Source: Topomyia yanbarensis (lineage: Eukaryota; Arthropoda; Insecta; Diptera; Culicidae). Taken from it: 64,000 nt of DNA. Made by a program: the position numbers and the translations under genes. Numbering within the stretch: the first letter of the stretch is position 1; every line of letters begins with the position of its first letter. The notes under the pieces were generated by a model, which saw nothing but the letters and a program-made list of their open reading frames with translations, was not told the origin of the DNA and did no database searches. The stretch spans positions 247,737,209 through 247,801,208 of the forward strand of contig NC_080672.1 in NCBI RefSeq assembly GCF_030247195.1, written 5' to 3'. This document shows positions 1 to 15,750 of the stretch, piece after piece.

Positions 1-711
1 TTAAATGCGGACGAAAGATTTTTATCATTTCCCATTGCCAGAAATATGACCAAAAACATGTAATCTATTTTTAACGCCAAAACGGCATATTTTAGGTCAA
101 TAGTATCTTCGGAGAATTTAATGGAGGCAATATGCCCTTTCTTTTGGTATTGTGCTTTTGCTGATTAATTCCCCCTATGAGTGAGATATTTTCACAAATT
201 TTCTTGGAAGTGATTATATCAAAATGATGTCTTCAGCAAATTTGTAGTTCTTACTTTTGCGAATAACTTTACTGAAGACTTCACATATCTATTTTGAATA
301 CTTTAATAGTTATGGCTTGTTGTTTGTGGATTACTCTTTGTCGCCTATTTATTTTATAATCCATTGAAATAAGCTGAACATTATTTCGATAAATCGAATT
401 TTTCTATCTACAACCGCTAGAAATATTCACCGAACACTTCCAAGTTGTCTGGAAGGAACTTGATATCTTATCAGTGCAAAAATGTTCATTTGTACGAACC
501 TTCTCACTGCAATTTTTCTAACTTATAACCATCGGATCGATCTGAAACATATCGGAAAAAAATTACGGTTTCGGAATTATGCCGTTTGGACAGTAAGATC
601 GATTTTCACCAAACCGAATTTCTGGCTACGCCGCTGATTTCAAGTAAGTAAAAACAAAGTCGTTCTACACTCGTTCAAAAGAAACTTCTTCGAATGCTGA
701 ATATCTATTAT
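1..711. other. unassigned AT-rich sequence
   Basis: No open frame with recognisable protein similarity, no RNA gene and no repeat structure that I can support was seen here. Base composition is AT-rich like the rest of the non-element background. Confidence 0.5.
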
Positions 712-1023
712 AACACATTGAAACCCCGATTTTATCAGCCAAATATGAATATATGTTTGATGGGCTCTAGCAGACGGACAAGACTGAATTCGAGTAAATC
801 CTTTCTTGAGCATGTTTTCCTTATCATGAAGATATGCGAAATATGCGAAAATAAAAAGCTCATCATAATCAGAAATAGTTATCAGACTACATCAAGGGAC
901 GAGAAGAATATTTTAACAGCTTCAGTTTATTATAAAGAAAAAAAATTGCCCGATTTAGTCAATGTCCCGATTTTGTCAGCCTAAAATACACCATGAGACT
1001 GATAAAAATGGGTCTTTATTGTA
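712..1023. mobile_element. degenerate short TIR element (Tc1/pogo-like ends)
   Basis: The left end carries a motif like TTGAAACCCCGATTTTATC and the right end carries its imperfect reverse complement, ending GGGTCTTTATTGTA. The same end type (CAGTGAAGACCCGTTTTATC) recurs at 9835 and 16672, so this looks like a dispersed family. The 96-codon open frame inside has no recognised domain and is probably fortuitous. The family name is not established from sequence alone. Confidence 0.4.
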
Positions 1024-2432
1024 TGTATTATTCGCTGTGTTTCACATTAATAGGTACATTGCTTTTTTGGAGATTTTTTTATTGCATCGAACTACAACAA
1101 TTTTTAGGTAGTTTTCAAGGAATTATTTTATAGACTTCTTCCAAAATTTGGCGATGGTATTCCGATTCGTATACCAATTAATTGGTATACTTAAGGGTTT
1201 ATATGTTGCAGATAGAGAAAATACTGAAATTTTCAGCTTTTTTCCTACATAATATTACGAAAGCTTATTAAACATTTTTTCCTAATAAGTTTGTGAAAAT
1301 TATAAACTATTTGAAATTTTTTAATAGTTTTATTCTTTATTTAACCGTGATTTTTTAATAAATAGTGACCATCGCTTCACAACGTAGTCTATTTTTTATT
1401 GCTTGCGGTGAGCACGATCTCTCGAATTGCTGAACTGAAAATTATGGAATAGAAATTAATTTTTAGTATTCTTTACAGACCCGCTGGTGCCCTAAGACGA
1501 TTTCGCTAGATTTTCAGAGCACTGTGCACCCAGTGCATTAACGCAAGTGACGGAAGGTTATCGAAAAGTTTCGTGAAAATGAAAATTCCAGTAATGATGA
1601 TGATTTTTTCCGAACGGTTCGTTTTCGTGAGGTTTTTATTTGTTCTTTGGCATTAGGATTAGCGATAATAATTCAAATCAAGGATACTACTGGGAAGTCA
1701 CCTTTAGAAAAAGTCGATGTCGAAGTAAAATTTGAAACTATGCACGCATGCACTTCAGAGATAACGTGATATCAGGAGCTGCGATTTCATTAAAATTTTC
1801 TTAATTCTCAGTCGCGTTGGAAATTTGAGTAAAGTATAAACTTCGAAACGATTCAAAAAAAAAAATTCGATTTTTTTGGCCACCACAATATAGATATTTT
1901 ATTAACAGAGCATTAACAATAATTCGTTGGTATGTCTATTTTATGGGCCATTTTTTCGCTTTTCCATTGATTTGGTTTGAGATTTCTAACACTGATGTTG
2001 TCCTATGCTGATTTGAGCGATTCTCAGAGTCCTGCCACTATCCCATGTAGTATGTGTTATCAAAAACATCGCGAAGCATCAAGTTCTAAATGTTCTCAAA
2101 CGATATAATATCCGAAGAGAGTGACAAGAGTTATAAGAAATGTCTCATCACACTGTTAGGTGGATTAAAAACGTTTTTTTTTAATATGAACAGTACTTTG
2201 TTCATTTTCGCAATGATTGATTGCCTATGTTTTACGCAGATTTTACAGGTTTTTGTTGATGGCAGCGCACTAGAACTGCAATCCACCAGACGTATGTTTT
2301 GTATTAATTATCATTATTATTACGGCGGTGAGTTTTAGCTTTCCATATAGCGTTTCAACAATTAAAATTATCCTTGTTTATATTATTTCTTTCAAATTAT
2401 ATACCATTCGATCCAGATGATAGTTAACTTAT
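1024..2432. other. unassigned AT-rich sequence
   Basis: Only short open frames without recognised domains are present. Nothing here can be assigned to a gene or a repeat family. Confidence 0.4.
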
Positions 2433-2633
2433 TTATTTCTGGATAAGTTCTTCAAACGATGCTTTATTGAATGAATTTACATATGGTTTTTGCACTGCTC
2501 TAGCATTTGGTGCGAAGACAGTGTAATGCGGCTTTGCCACATAACCCAGACCAAGGAACAGCAGTGGCGCAAAGCCGCAGACGATCCGCTGGGCACGGTG
2601 GCCGCCATAATGCCGTGTGCCCCTCACAAGCAA
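2433..2633 (-). CDS. short hypothetical ORF with one hydrophobic segment
   Basis: A 66-codon frame encodes a basic N-terminus rich in Arg, His and Gly, then one hydrophobic stretch (about residues 22-33, FAPLLFLGLGYV), then a polar C-terminus ending FEELIQK. This resembles the layout of a small mitochondrial inner-membrane subunit, but I do not recognise the family. Local GC content is clearly higher than in the flanks, which suggests real or recently real coding sequence. An overlapping plus-strand frame (2490-2687) is probably its shadow. The sequence upstream of the Met also looks partly coding but contains a stop, so this may be a broken gene or a retrocopy. Confidence 0.25.
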   Translation of the reverse strand: MLVRGTRHYGGHRAQRIVCGFAPLLFLGLGYVAKPHYTVFAPNARAVQKPYVNSFNKASFEELIQK

Positions 2634-5678
<3,045 letters not shown>

Positions 5679-5899
5679 TATATATAATCCGGGATTGGTC
5701 AAAAAGTTACAAAACTAAAAAATGACAGCAGTGATTTTTTTTCGTCCTACACGCATCTTATGCCAAATGGCCGTTATTCTGGAGATAAAATAAATTATGT
5801 ATCTGTACGTTTACGTGTAACATATAGACACAGAATAGTTGCGTTGACCCAACTGCGAGCGAATGAAACCAAAAAATAAATATCGCCCATTATGGGAAA

Positions 5900-6610
5900 A
5901 CAAAATCGTGATTGACCTTTCCCAGGCCCGCCTTAGACCTACAGTGCGCGAATTGGAACAGTTCATCAAGGTGTAAATGGGTCTTTTTCTTACAGAAGTT
6001 CACACAAACAACTACATCATACGATACTAGTAGTACTAATAACATTCCACTCCCTAACTGAGGCAGAAGGTTTCGTAGCGAAGAGTAACATGCAACACGA
6101 CGTGGAATATGGAAACGGAAATTCACCTACGCGATCTGACATCTCTTACTAACACGGAATATATTAAAATATTCATGTAGAAGTATGAAGAATTGGAAGC
6201 CGCCACAAACGACACTTGGAGAAACTTTTTTAACGGTGTTCGGCTGGTGCGAATGCGGCTGAATAAACCTATACCGTCTGACTTACCTTTCAAGGGCAAG
6301 TGTTATCTATATACAAAGAACCCTATGCACATAACCTGGGCAGACGCCTACGTGCCATTTCTGTAACCAGACGGCACACTACAGTAAGACATGCGCCAAA
6401 ACAACTAAGAAAGACTCATCTACTACAACCAACACCACAAAACAGCCTTCGACATCTACTGATACACCACGAACAGCCGGCCAAAAAATAACTGCCAATC
6501 AAACAATATTCCACGGTATCCTCAAGCCAATAGTCAACATACCTATGAAAGAAATAAACATGAAAGAAGACGGCTATACCAAAGCCGAAAACACAAATAA
6601 CTTTTAACAG
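5900..6610 (+). pseudogene. decayed LINE ORF1 (gag-like) fragment
   Basis: This region is a diverged copy of the sequence found on the opposite strand at about 44880-45640. Homologous blocks run in the same order through both copies: the GVRVVRMRLN-type segment, a zinc knuckle (CHFCNQTAHYSKTC, a C-x2-C-x4-H-x4-C CCHC pattern near 6350-6395) and a Thr/Ser/Gln-rich tail. CCHC knuckles with this preceding segment are typical of ORF1 of Jockey/I-type non-LTR retrotransposons, where the protein binds RNA. The reading frame is broken by several frameshifts and stops, so it cannot encode an intact protein. No RT follows it, so it is a detached fragment. The exact clade is uncertain. Confidence 0.7.
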
Positions 6611-8949
6611 CGAAAATCAGAGCTACTCCACCGATGACCAGGCTTGCTCACACAATGTGCCACAAAGTATACACCGATGAAAAACAAAGCAGCACAAAAA
6701 CACTGCGATGTGCAGAACAACCGTACAAAGAGAAACTTGAAAACGAAAAAGAGAAAGATCTGTGCACCAAGAGCTGCACAATTTCGTTCAAAGAGTCACC
6801 TTGAAGAGCCACTTTTTTGTGCCTCCTCTCACTAGCAAGCAGGTAGGAAGGCGAATCAGACTACAATTCAGATAATATTTGATAGGAAGAATGTTTTTAA
6901 AATGCTGTTTGGTTGCCTTCTCTACTTCCGTACGGACAGTAAGAAGAAGCCGCTAGCTTTTTCAACAGCATAATCAACAACAGCATAAACAACAAGCAGC
7001 TGCAAATGTATTTGCTTACTCAGTGCGGGTTAATAATGGAAAGCTGCTCGGCAATTATTTGCTTGTGCCAGTTGTGAACACTGGTGATGTTTGCCGCGTG
7101 TATGTGACTTCGCTTGCATACATTCGATTTTGTAATCATGTGGTCATTCTCATATCTGCTTGTATTGTTGAATGATCTTGAGCTGACTGTGAAACTGATG
7201 CTTATTTTTTTTTAAAATGGTACAGATGGTAGAAGAGATTCAGTTTACCCATATCACTAGAGTTTCCGGTCATGTCATGGAATCTGTTGCCTAGTAAATA
7301 TGAACGTCATTTTTTATTAGTTCAGCTGAAGGAATGAGTATAGTATATGAGCGAATATGCAATTAATTGTGTTAGTTAGTTTTAGTATGAATCTAATTTA
7401 GGGATCATAGCATGCCGAATAAAAAAAGATGCAGAGATTCATTAGAAGCATATAAATTGATCGATACTATTGTGGTATACATGAGTAGTGGAAAAGTAAA
7501 CTAGTAGAAGTACAACAAAAACAGATTAATAAAATAGAAGAGAAGAACACATGTACAATGCAATCAAACTACTTTAACTCGTCTAAATGCAGCAAATGAT
7601 GTTTATTTACAATTAACGACAATTGCATTCTGTTAAAATTTCATCATGCTGTGCTGACTGGGAATGGATGATTCACGATGCGTCGGAAAATTGATGTACC
7701 TTAGTTTGTCCAATCCGACCTTCATGAATGAATAGCATCGAAAGTACAAATTTAACACCATGAGTATTAGCCACTATTCTATCATATACGTCAGTTCTGC
7801 ATCCATTCCCTGACGCAGCTGTCACAAATACTCAGACGAACACATCCACAGTTAGACATATGACTAGCACATAACGATTTTACACAAGTACCAAAGACTA
7901 CAATTATTACAAAAGGACCACTAATAGGCTTATGTATTTTTTATTAGCTTGTGCACGATGACTACGTCGACAAATAAACACAAACACACAATAACGCCCA
8001 CTGTGAGCCCCGTCGACAAACGCTGCCATTAAACTCTGGAACAATGTCTGTAAACACGGCGCACAACAAAAGTCAATCCACGTCGACCCGCCGGTCGGCC
8101 ACGCCAGCGCGCACAGGCTAATGGTTAAGCGTTGTTTGAAGCTGGTACAGAGTATGAAAAACACAAAACATAAAAAGTCCCATAAACCCTCGCGGTCTCC
8201 TCGATGCACCACTATTGAGGCGTAATGCAATAACCATCTTAAAGCAATTGTCTAATTATCAGAAGTTCTTTAGCACTGAGGCACGCAATATACTTGATGA
8301 TGTTTGTAATACCGTCAAACCCCTCAACCTAGGTTAGGGAATAATGATTTGCAGTTGTTTGTATTGAATCAAAAATAAACACACCATCTAAACCCAAGAA
8401 CTGTCGGTTTTACCTCATCAGCACACATGTTTTAAAATACCCAACTGTATCGAAACACTTACATTTATCATCAACGCACACAAATAAAGATATGGAGAGT
8501 AGATTAGAATGTGCGATAAAAATTTGATGATTTTGTAAAGCTTTTGTGCCCGTAGAACCTTAAAATGTATCAACTAAATTATACTGCCGTTCTACGAATT
8601 TTGTTCCATGTTACTTTTTGATTATTTCGAAGACTCTACGAAAAAATATCAAGTCTGTTTGTCCTATCGCTGAAATTCTACGCATAATTGTCCCACTAAC
8701 AAAAAAACCCAACAAAATGGACAATTAAAAAATAATTTCATAGCGTTTAGTTAAGAAGTACAATACGCTAGATGTCGGACACTGAAAAAATTGATAAAAA
8801 TACAGCTTCATTAAAAAAGAGATGGTCGTGGCAATATTAATTACAGCAGTGAGAACAGTCTTGTAAAGCGCTTCATCAGCGTCGTCGCTTGCATAACATG
8901 GCGAATGCATCTAGGATAATAAGCCTATTTTTGCCATGTTTCTATTATC
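6611..8949. other. unassigned sequence
   Basis: Up to about 6850 this may still be the decayed tail of the preceding ORF1 fragment. Beyond that I see AT-rich sequence with only short open frames (for example 7907-8230 on the minus strand, 107 codons) and no recognisable domains or terminal repeats. Confidence 0.4.
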
Positions 8950-8952
8950 ACC

Positions 8953-9120
8953 AGGGTTGTTAATACGATACATTTTTCGCGATAATTTATCGGCATTACT
9001 CGTTAACGATAATGTATCGTCATCGAAAACTCCGTTAACGATAATGTATCGTCGCCTTCATCGTCATCGTCGATAATTGTATCGTCGTATTCATCGTCAT
9101 CGTCGCTTCATCGGTTATCG
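8953..9120. repeat. CGAT/ATCGTC-rich simple-repeat-like block
   Basis: The block is dominated by repeated ATCGTC and GATACATT-type words, including two near-identical copies of TTAACGATAATGTATCGTC. It starts with CAGGGTTGTTAATACGATAC, which resembles a hAT-type terminus. It adjoins the left arm of the inverted-repeat element that follows, so it may be that element's outer end. No matching outer right end was found. Confidence 0.5.
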
Positions 9121-11132
9121 CGATACATTTTGCGTTACTTTCCCGTTTATTGAAGTTGAAGTTGATGCGGTTAACTTTCAGTTGTTTAGAAATAAATACC
9201 TATTGAAGGACATATTGTTGGCAGTTGAAAATCAATAGTTTTGGACATTTTCTATGCACAGCGGAGTCCGATGATGCGTCAAAGAGAATTTTTTTTTTCA
9301 ACTTTTCGGGAAAGTTGTTGGCATTTGAAAATCAATAATTTTGGACATTTTCAATACGCAGAAGGGTCCGACGATGTGTCAAAATGGATTTTTTTTAATT
9401 TTTCGAGTAAGTTGGTGCACAGAAGAGTCCCAGGTGCACAGTTCGGCAAAAAGGTGATCAAAATTGTTTTGACCATGAAGAAAACAAATTTTGAGCTATT
9501 GTGTAGTTAGTAATTTTTATCACGCAAAGACATATATTGAAAAAACTACTAAACCACTATTAGGCCATTCACAAATTATACTACACATTTAAGTCGTGTG
9601 GTGATTAACAGATTTTATTATAATTTTAATTTAAACTAGATTTTGAATTTAAAAAAGGAGAATATACATATTTCCAATGTATATTTTTTTCTAGTTGGGA
9701 AGCTTTTAGCCCCCTCCACCGTTTCTTCTCTCCACTATGTAACAAGATGCTTCATGCTTCCTTCTTTTACCCTCAAATATGTAGTGTAATTTATGAATGA
9801 CCTCATAATAGAGTTTTAGTCGTTTTTGAATACAGTGAAGACCCGTTTTATCAGCCCCTAGGTGAATTGACATTGACAAAATCGTCACATATTTTTTCTG
9901 GTTCTGAAGAGACGATGTCGAAACGCAAACACCAAGACTAATATATTTTTCCTTTCTTTTTAATAAACCGCCGTGGTTACAATAATCTTCTTTAGTCCCT
10001 CGACAAAGCCTCATAACCCGTTCTTATTATTTAGTAAAAATTTCCCTTAGGAGGTCTTACAGTATAGTAGTATTATTTTTGTATATTTTGCAGTATATAT
10101 AGTGTTTGTTTTACAGATTCGTCTTGGTGAAGCTATACCTGCAGAAATTTGTGGCTTCCATACCAAAACATTTCTTTTTGGACACTAAATCATTCGATAA
10201 CTTCTAAGTTGTAAGAGATACAAATAAACTAACATTACAAAAATTTTGTATTTTCTTATGTTGAACGAAATCTTGGAACATTTTGAAATGCTACAAAATT
10301 ACCAGGAAAAGTATTTTGAAATAAGCAATTTTGTGGGGTATATCAAATAAATCTTCACAAACGTATAATTAAGTCGACAGATAGACACATAGTCTCTTCA
10401 GCGAAATTAATATTAAAGATATTCTCAACAACTTTGCCAAAAAAAGTTTTTTTTTATTTTCATTTAAATGACCAAACAAAAACTTGCTTCTCAGCTTTAG
10501 AGGGATTAATCACCTAACTAGTACTTTTTAAATGTAAAAAATATAAATAAACTTTGCTGAAGACACTATAGCTAAAAATGTTTTTCGTGGTTCGAAGAAC
10601 TTCTTTCACCTTTTTGCCATTTTGGAAACACTGTGCACTGGTGGATTCTCCTGTGAATTGAAAATGTCCAAAACTATCCATGTTCAACTGCCAACAACCT
10701 GCCCTTCAATATAAAAAGTTTGCGAAAAGTTGGAAAAAAATCTATTTTGACGCACCGACGGTACATGCCCAAAACTATTGATTTTCACTTATTAATAACT
10801 TCTTCAATATAATAAACTTTCCCTAAAAGTTGAAAAAAATCCATTTTGACACATCGCCGAACCCCCTGTGTATTGAAAATGCCCAAAACTATTGATTGTC
10901 AACTGCTAATTATCAATATAAAACACTCCCGAAAAGTTGACAAAAAATTCCATTTTTACACATCGTCTAACCCGCCTGTGCATAGAAAATGTCCAATACT
11001 ATTGATTTTCAACTGCCAACAACATGTCCTTTAATAGTTACTTATTTCTAAACAATTGAAAGTTAACCGTATCAACTTCAACTCCAATAAACGGGAAAGT
11101 AACGCAAAATGTATTGCGATAACCACCGATGA
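9106..11132. mobile_element. 2-kb inverted-repeat DNA element with tandem subterminal repeats
   Basis: The left arm (about 9106-9260) and right arm (about 10980-11132) are inverted copies sharing blocks such as GCGTTACTTTCCCGTTTATT and GTTGGCAGTTGAAAATCAAT. Inside each arm a unit of about 100 bp is repeated in tandem: roughly two units on the left and four on the right (10640-11040). Each unit carries a GGACATTTT-like word, a TTGAAAATCAATA-like word and a CATTTTGACACATCG-like word. No transposase frame is visible. The arrangement fits a non-autonomous DNA transposon with repeated subterminal protein-binding sites. An isolated CAGTGAAGACCCG end at 9835 shows that another element landed inside it. 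Confidence 0.75.
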
Positions 11133-14100
11133 ATTATTTGTGTTATTAGATTGGGACTTAAGCACTCCATCGAGTGTAGCCAGAGTAATAAATGATTTTG
11201 TGAGACACCTTCCTAAATAGGGTAAAAATAGACACTTTACCTCATTTCAGATTTTGATGAAGCCAAAAATCTCCCGAGTAACAAAAAACACCGCCGGCGT
11301 CGGCGGTAAAACATGATGATGAGTTATGTTCTACCATAGACCATGCGGTAGAGTTGGGTGAAACGCCCAACTCCTACTCTGCAGAAGGCAAAAAAATTCT
11401 TCACATTTCCTTTCGATCATGCCCATATGAGCCTGCCTAGTTCTAGTTTTCCGTTCTAAGTTTATAACTGATTCGCTCTAGAATACCTATCCGTGTTTCA
11501 ATTTCATTGCTTTCGTTTCTCTTAGTCTCAAATTTGCCGAAAATAGCCAACAAAATCGATACAGTAACAAAAAAACTCACGACATTCACTTTTGTAAAAA
11601 AAATGAGTAATGAATATCGTTTGCATATATCGTGTTGGGACTGATATGCGTAGAATTTCCGGTAAAAACTAACGTAATTGGATCTCTATACTGAAAAACT
11701 GAACTAATTCTATTGGAAGCGATTGCTATGAACGTCATTCTAGTAATTCTAATTTATTTGTTGCACCTTTGCAATTTTCATCTTCAATCGCGTTTTTCTC
11801 AGGTGCCAGTTTTGCAACATGGGGCAATTGGGCGTAGAAGGGCAGTATAGCGGAGGTTTGAGAAGGATAGAATGAAATAGTTTTGGCCTATAAGTGGTAA
11901 TCCATTGCAAACAGCCTCTCACACCTACCCATTTACATACTGGGTAAGGCATAATATGAAATGAAGTCTACGCATCGTAGGTCATTACCGTTCGTTGCGA
12001 TATGCATATTATTTCGTTTATTTTCTACAGCTTTTTTCCGCACTTGGATGTGGGACACTATTTAATAGCGTTTTCTCGAGACCGCGATTTTCAAATTGGC
12101 GAACACGATAACTCAATAACTAATCAAACGAATTGACTTGATTTTTTTATGAGAATGCACAATATGGGTACCATACCATCGATGACCCATAGAAAACTGA
12201 ATAAAACATTTTTTTTCCCAAAATGAGCGAATTTTACAGTAAAGTATGTACTCTTGGAGCGCTCGTATGGCTCTGCGTGACTGAAAATATTTTTTTTCGT
12301 ACACAATAAAAGTATAAGTAGATCTTAACATTACACAAAAGATCCATTGTTGCCTTACCTTTAAAATAGTAAAACAAAATAACTTTTGGTTGGAGCACTT
12401 TACACCAGACGCCCCTGGTTTGAGTGAATGATTATATTACATTATATTCTAACTTACATAATAAATTATATAATTCACTTACTTAACAGATCTTTCATAC
12501 TTAACCTCCCAGCGGGTGCGCTGAATTGTACGACACTACTAGTACATATTTTGGGAACACATTTCTTAGCTTTGTCGAATCGAATATGGCTTGGGGTGTC
12601 AGTATTATATATTGTGGTTATCACTGGAAATTAGCAAAAATTGCGAAACAATAAGATAGCGACAAGATTACGAAACGGCCATTTTTAACCTTTTCAATTC
12701 CGCAATGTTACAAGGCAGGAAATGATCGATATATGAACAGTTTTCGAACGACTATTGGTCTTGAACCAAGAAAAAATCTTAAGAGGATGCAAAGGAATCG
12801 TGTGGGGCATAAAAAACTCGCTAATGGGGCATCAATAAATTACATGAGTACCAAATAAATAATAACAAATACTTTTCAATTTTCGATCAGCAGATAGTGA
12901 AGAGGTGAATAAATCCATGAGCTGTCAATTCATGACCGTCCGATTTCTGACCAACAGGGCCTCTATTTTGCCCGTTGTTTGTGCTAAACTTTGCGATTGG
13001 TGCCCACAGTATATATTTTCAATTCTTTCGCTATTTTGGTTCGATTCCGTCGCGTGCTAATCTTCGGTGAAAAGCACAATATGCGTATGGTTGTAGATCT
13101 TCGATCAGCGCCTCTCTTCGATCTTTTTGTTCACTCTAGATAATCCCATCCATTGTTGAGCTTTTGCACAACATGAAGCCTTAATAAACCTATGATGTAA
13201 TTTTTATGTAATCTGTTGCAGTTTTCTTCCTTTCCGATTACTTGCCCGCTTCTCCAGAGAAAAAAAAGATAACTTAAATGAAACAGGGAGGGAAAGGATG
13301 AGTGCTATAAATAAATAGATTTTGGCCACTTAGTACGGTTCAACGGATATGAAACATGAACATGCTTGGTCATATTTTGTGATATAAACACTTATTAAAA
13401 TATCAAGTAAATATATTATAGTTTAGTAACCCGGGCAAGTTGGCGAATTAAAACTATATGAACTAATCTGGTTTTAATGACGTAGATGCTTCCATTTCAA
13501 AATCTTCGATTGATCACTGACGGTAATTCCCATCAGCTCAGGTACTTTTGTGCATCATACATTCACTAACTCACAATCGAAATGTGCCTCGACCTATCTG
13601 ACATGCTTATTCCCTTTACGGAACAAAAAGGTTTGCATATGCATACTATTTGGTTCGGTTTTTACAATGCCTCCCAGCCTATCTAGGTATTTCGTTAGTA
13701 TGAGATCTACCGGACCATATACATGCGATGATTGACTCTGCGATTAGCCGCTATTGCGATTATTTATTTGTTGCTTTGACCGAAACCTTTGTCTCCATAA
13801 GAAGTACTTGTAAAGGCATAAGGCCTAGTAAATGATGTAATTCGTGGGATATTTTGTCTGTGAGACACAGAAGATGGCGTTTGTGACTAATTCACCCATT
13901 GACATTCTCCTCTTCGACCAATCTGAAAAGGAGCTTTCACGTCCGGATGTAATGTTATCGACGGAGAGGTATTGATTTTTTCTTATTACGAACAATGCGT
14001 GGAAATATACAAATTGCTTCTGCTTCACATTCGGATAAAACATTGAATGTGTTGCTATATTCTATTGGGTTTTGGGGTGGAGAAGTGACTTGTTTTCGGT

Positions 14101-14949
14101 TACTTTTAATATTTGGGGCACGGACTTCCTGGGTGGACCCAGACATGTTGAAGGTATTAAATATATCTCTAGACTGAATTATTCTTAGAAAGGGATTCGG
14201 TCTGATTGAGTAGGTTGTCTTGAGAAAGACTGCCGTTGAAAACATCTAGGCAAACCAGGAGCTATCAAGTTCTGTAACCGGATACAGTGAAGGGGCAAGC
14301 CGGACGGTAACAGCAGATTTTCCACTCTTAGTTGCATTCACAACAGTCTACCTATGCACGAACCCGTGTACCCCGTACCACCGAACTGAACTTGTTTTCG
14401 TTCATGGTTGTGTATGCCGGCGAAGTGTGATTTACGCGAGGAGTTTGTGCAATGTTCGGTGCTTGCGAAGTAAAAAAAAACATCCTCTAATGCGTTCGAT
14501 CAGCGTAGGAGGAAGAGTAAAAAAAGCGGGATGCAGCTAATTATTTTTATCTTCCTGCATTCGAAGCAGGACGGTATTGATCGGTGGAATTCTCATCAAA
14601 AGTCAAGCTCATTCAAGTGCATATCGTCAGTTCATTTTTTCATTATTTTATCAAAGCTTGTCACTTGCATCAAAGCGTCGGGTTCGCTCCCGTCATACCT
14701 CTGTTAACTGGGCAAAGGACCAGAAATCGACAGTCTTCATTAGCTCTGTCACCCACCGAAGTACGATGGGTAATGAACTAAAAAAATTGACTCCAGACGA
14801 TAATAAAAGCCCGGGCCTTGGTATCTAACGGGGGAATTAAATAGATCAAATGTGTTGGGTAGCAACTGCGGTTGTGTGTGAACTGGCTTTGCAGGCAGGG
14901 CACGGGGCCAGCGCGATAATCATATGATCTTTCTGAGACGTGATCATAT
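11133..14949. other. unassigned sequence
   Basis: A small GC-rich palindrome (CCGCCGGCGTCGGCGG, near 11292-11307) and short inverted words around 11340-11390 suggest an old short repeat. The remainder, almost 3.5 kb, holds only short frames with no recognised domain. I found no convincing gene, RNA or terminal-repeat structure. Confidence 0.4.
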
Positions 14950-15018
14950 TCCAGAGATAAGGGTTAGTGCATTAGGCCGGAGTCTCAAAGGTTGCGGGTT
15001 CGAATCCTGCCTCTGGAG
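14950..15018 (+). pseudogene. tRNA-like sequence (tRNA pseudogene or SINE head)
   Basis: A 7-bp acceptor-like stem (TCCAGAG with CTCTGGA) encloses a canonical T-arm with the B-box GGTTCGAATCC. The T-stem pairs acceptably. The anticodon stem is weak (only C-G and G-T pairs) and the D-arm does not fold cleanly. The spacing gives about 68 nt. A functional tRNA is therefore doubtful, and a tRNA pseudogene or tRNA-derived SINE head is more likely. Confidence 0.4.
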
Positions 15019-15130
15019 GAATTTTCTTTCACATAGTTGCTTTCAATTCACTCTCCCTTTCGATCGGTTTTCTTCGTTGGATACCACCAAAAAGTATTAA
15101 CTAATGACTGAACAGTATACACTCAGGTAT

Positions 15131-15460
15131 TTTTACGCGGTTTTTTGTGCGGTATTTCTTTATGCGGTTTTTTACGCGGATTTTGAAATTTAGGCGGTTT
15201 TCACTTACGCGGATTTTGATATTTACGCGGATTTTGAAATTTACGCGGTTTTCATTTACGCGGATTTTTTAATTTACGCTGTATCCATTAACGAGGTTCC
15301 CATTAACGTGCATTCTTAAATTTACACGATCTTCATTTACGCGGATTTTAAATTTTACTCGATTTTCATTCACGCGGATTTTGAAATTTACGCGGATTTT
15401 GAAATTCACGCGGTTTTTATTTACGCGGATTTTGAAATTTGCGCGGTTTTCGTTTACGTA
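15131..15460. repeat. ACGCGG-containing imperfect tandem array
   Basis: About ten to twelve diverged units alternate ACGCGGATTTTGAAATTT and ACGCGGTTTTCATTT, giving a composite period near 32 bp. Unit length and sequence vary, so the array is old or has been homogenised poorly. No coding potential is seen. Confidence 0.9.
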
Positions 15461-15750
15461 GTCTGTACTAACAGGTTATCGTGCGCAACAAAATTACAAA
15501 ATTGCGAAATACAATAAACTTTTGCTTTCAATAAAAATATTTTCAATTTCAATAATTTTGTTTTAATTTCAATAAAGTAATTATTGAAGAAGGGAACGAT
15601 GATTCTTTTTATTGAAGCAATAACTAAATTTTATCGAATTCAATGAACAAATTTGTTTTCTCTCAACCAATCATTTCGCTTATTAAATTTAATCTATATT
15701 TTTTATGAACCGAGACAAACACTCTGCGTGAAGATGATTTTGAACATATA

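Noticed and set aside
13825..14245. Overlapping frames on both strands as a possible gene
   Set aside because: No recognised domain, mutually overlapping in opposite strands and no codon or composition signal. Treated as chance.
14950..15018. A functional tRNA gene
   Set aside because: The acceptor stem and T-arm fit, but the anticodon stem pairs poorly and the D-arm does not fold. I kept it only as a tRNA-like sequence.
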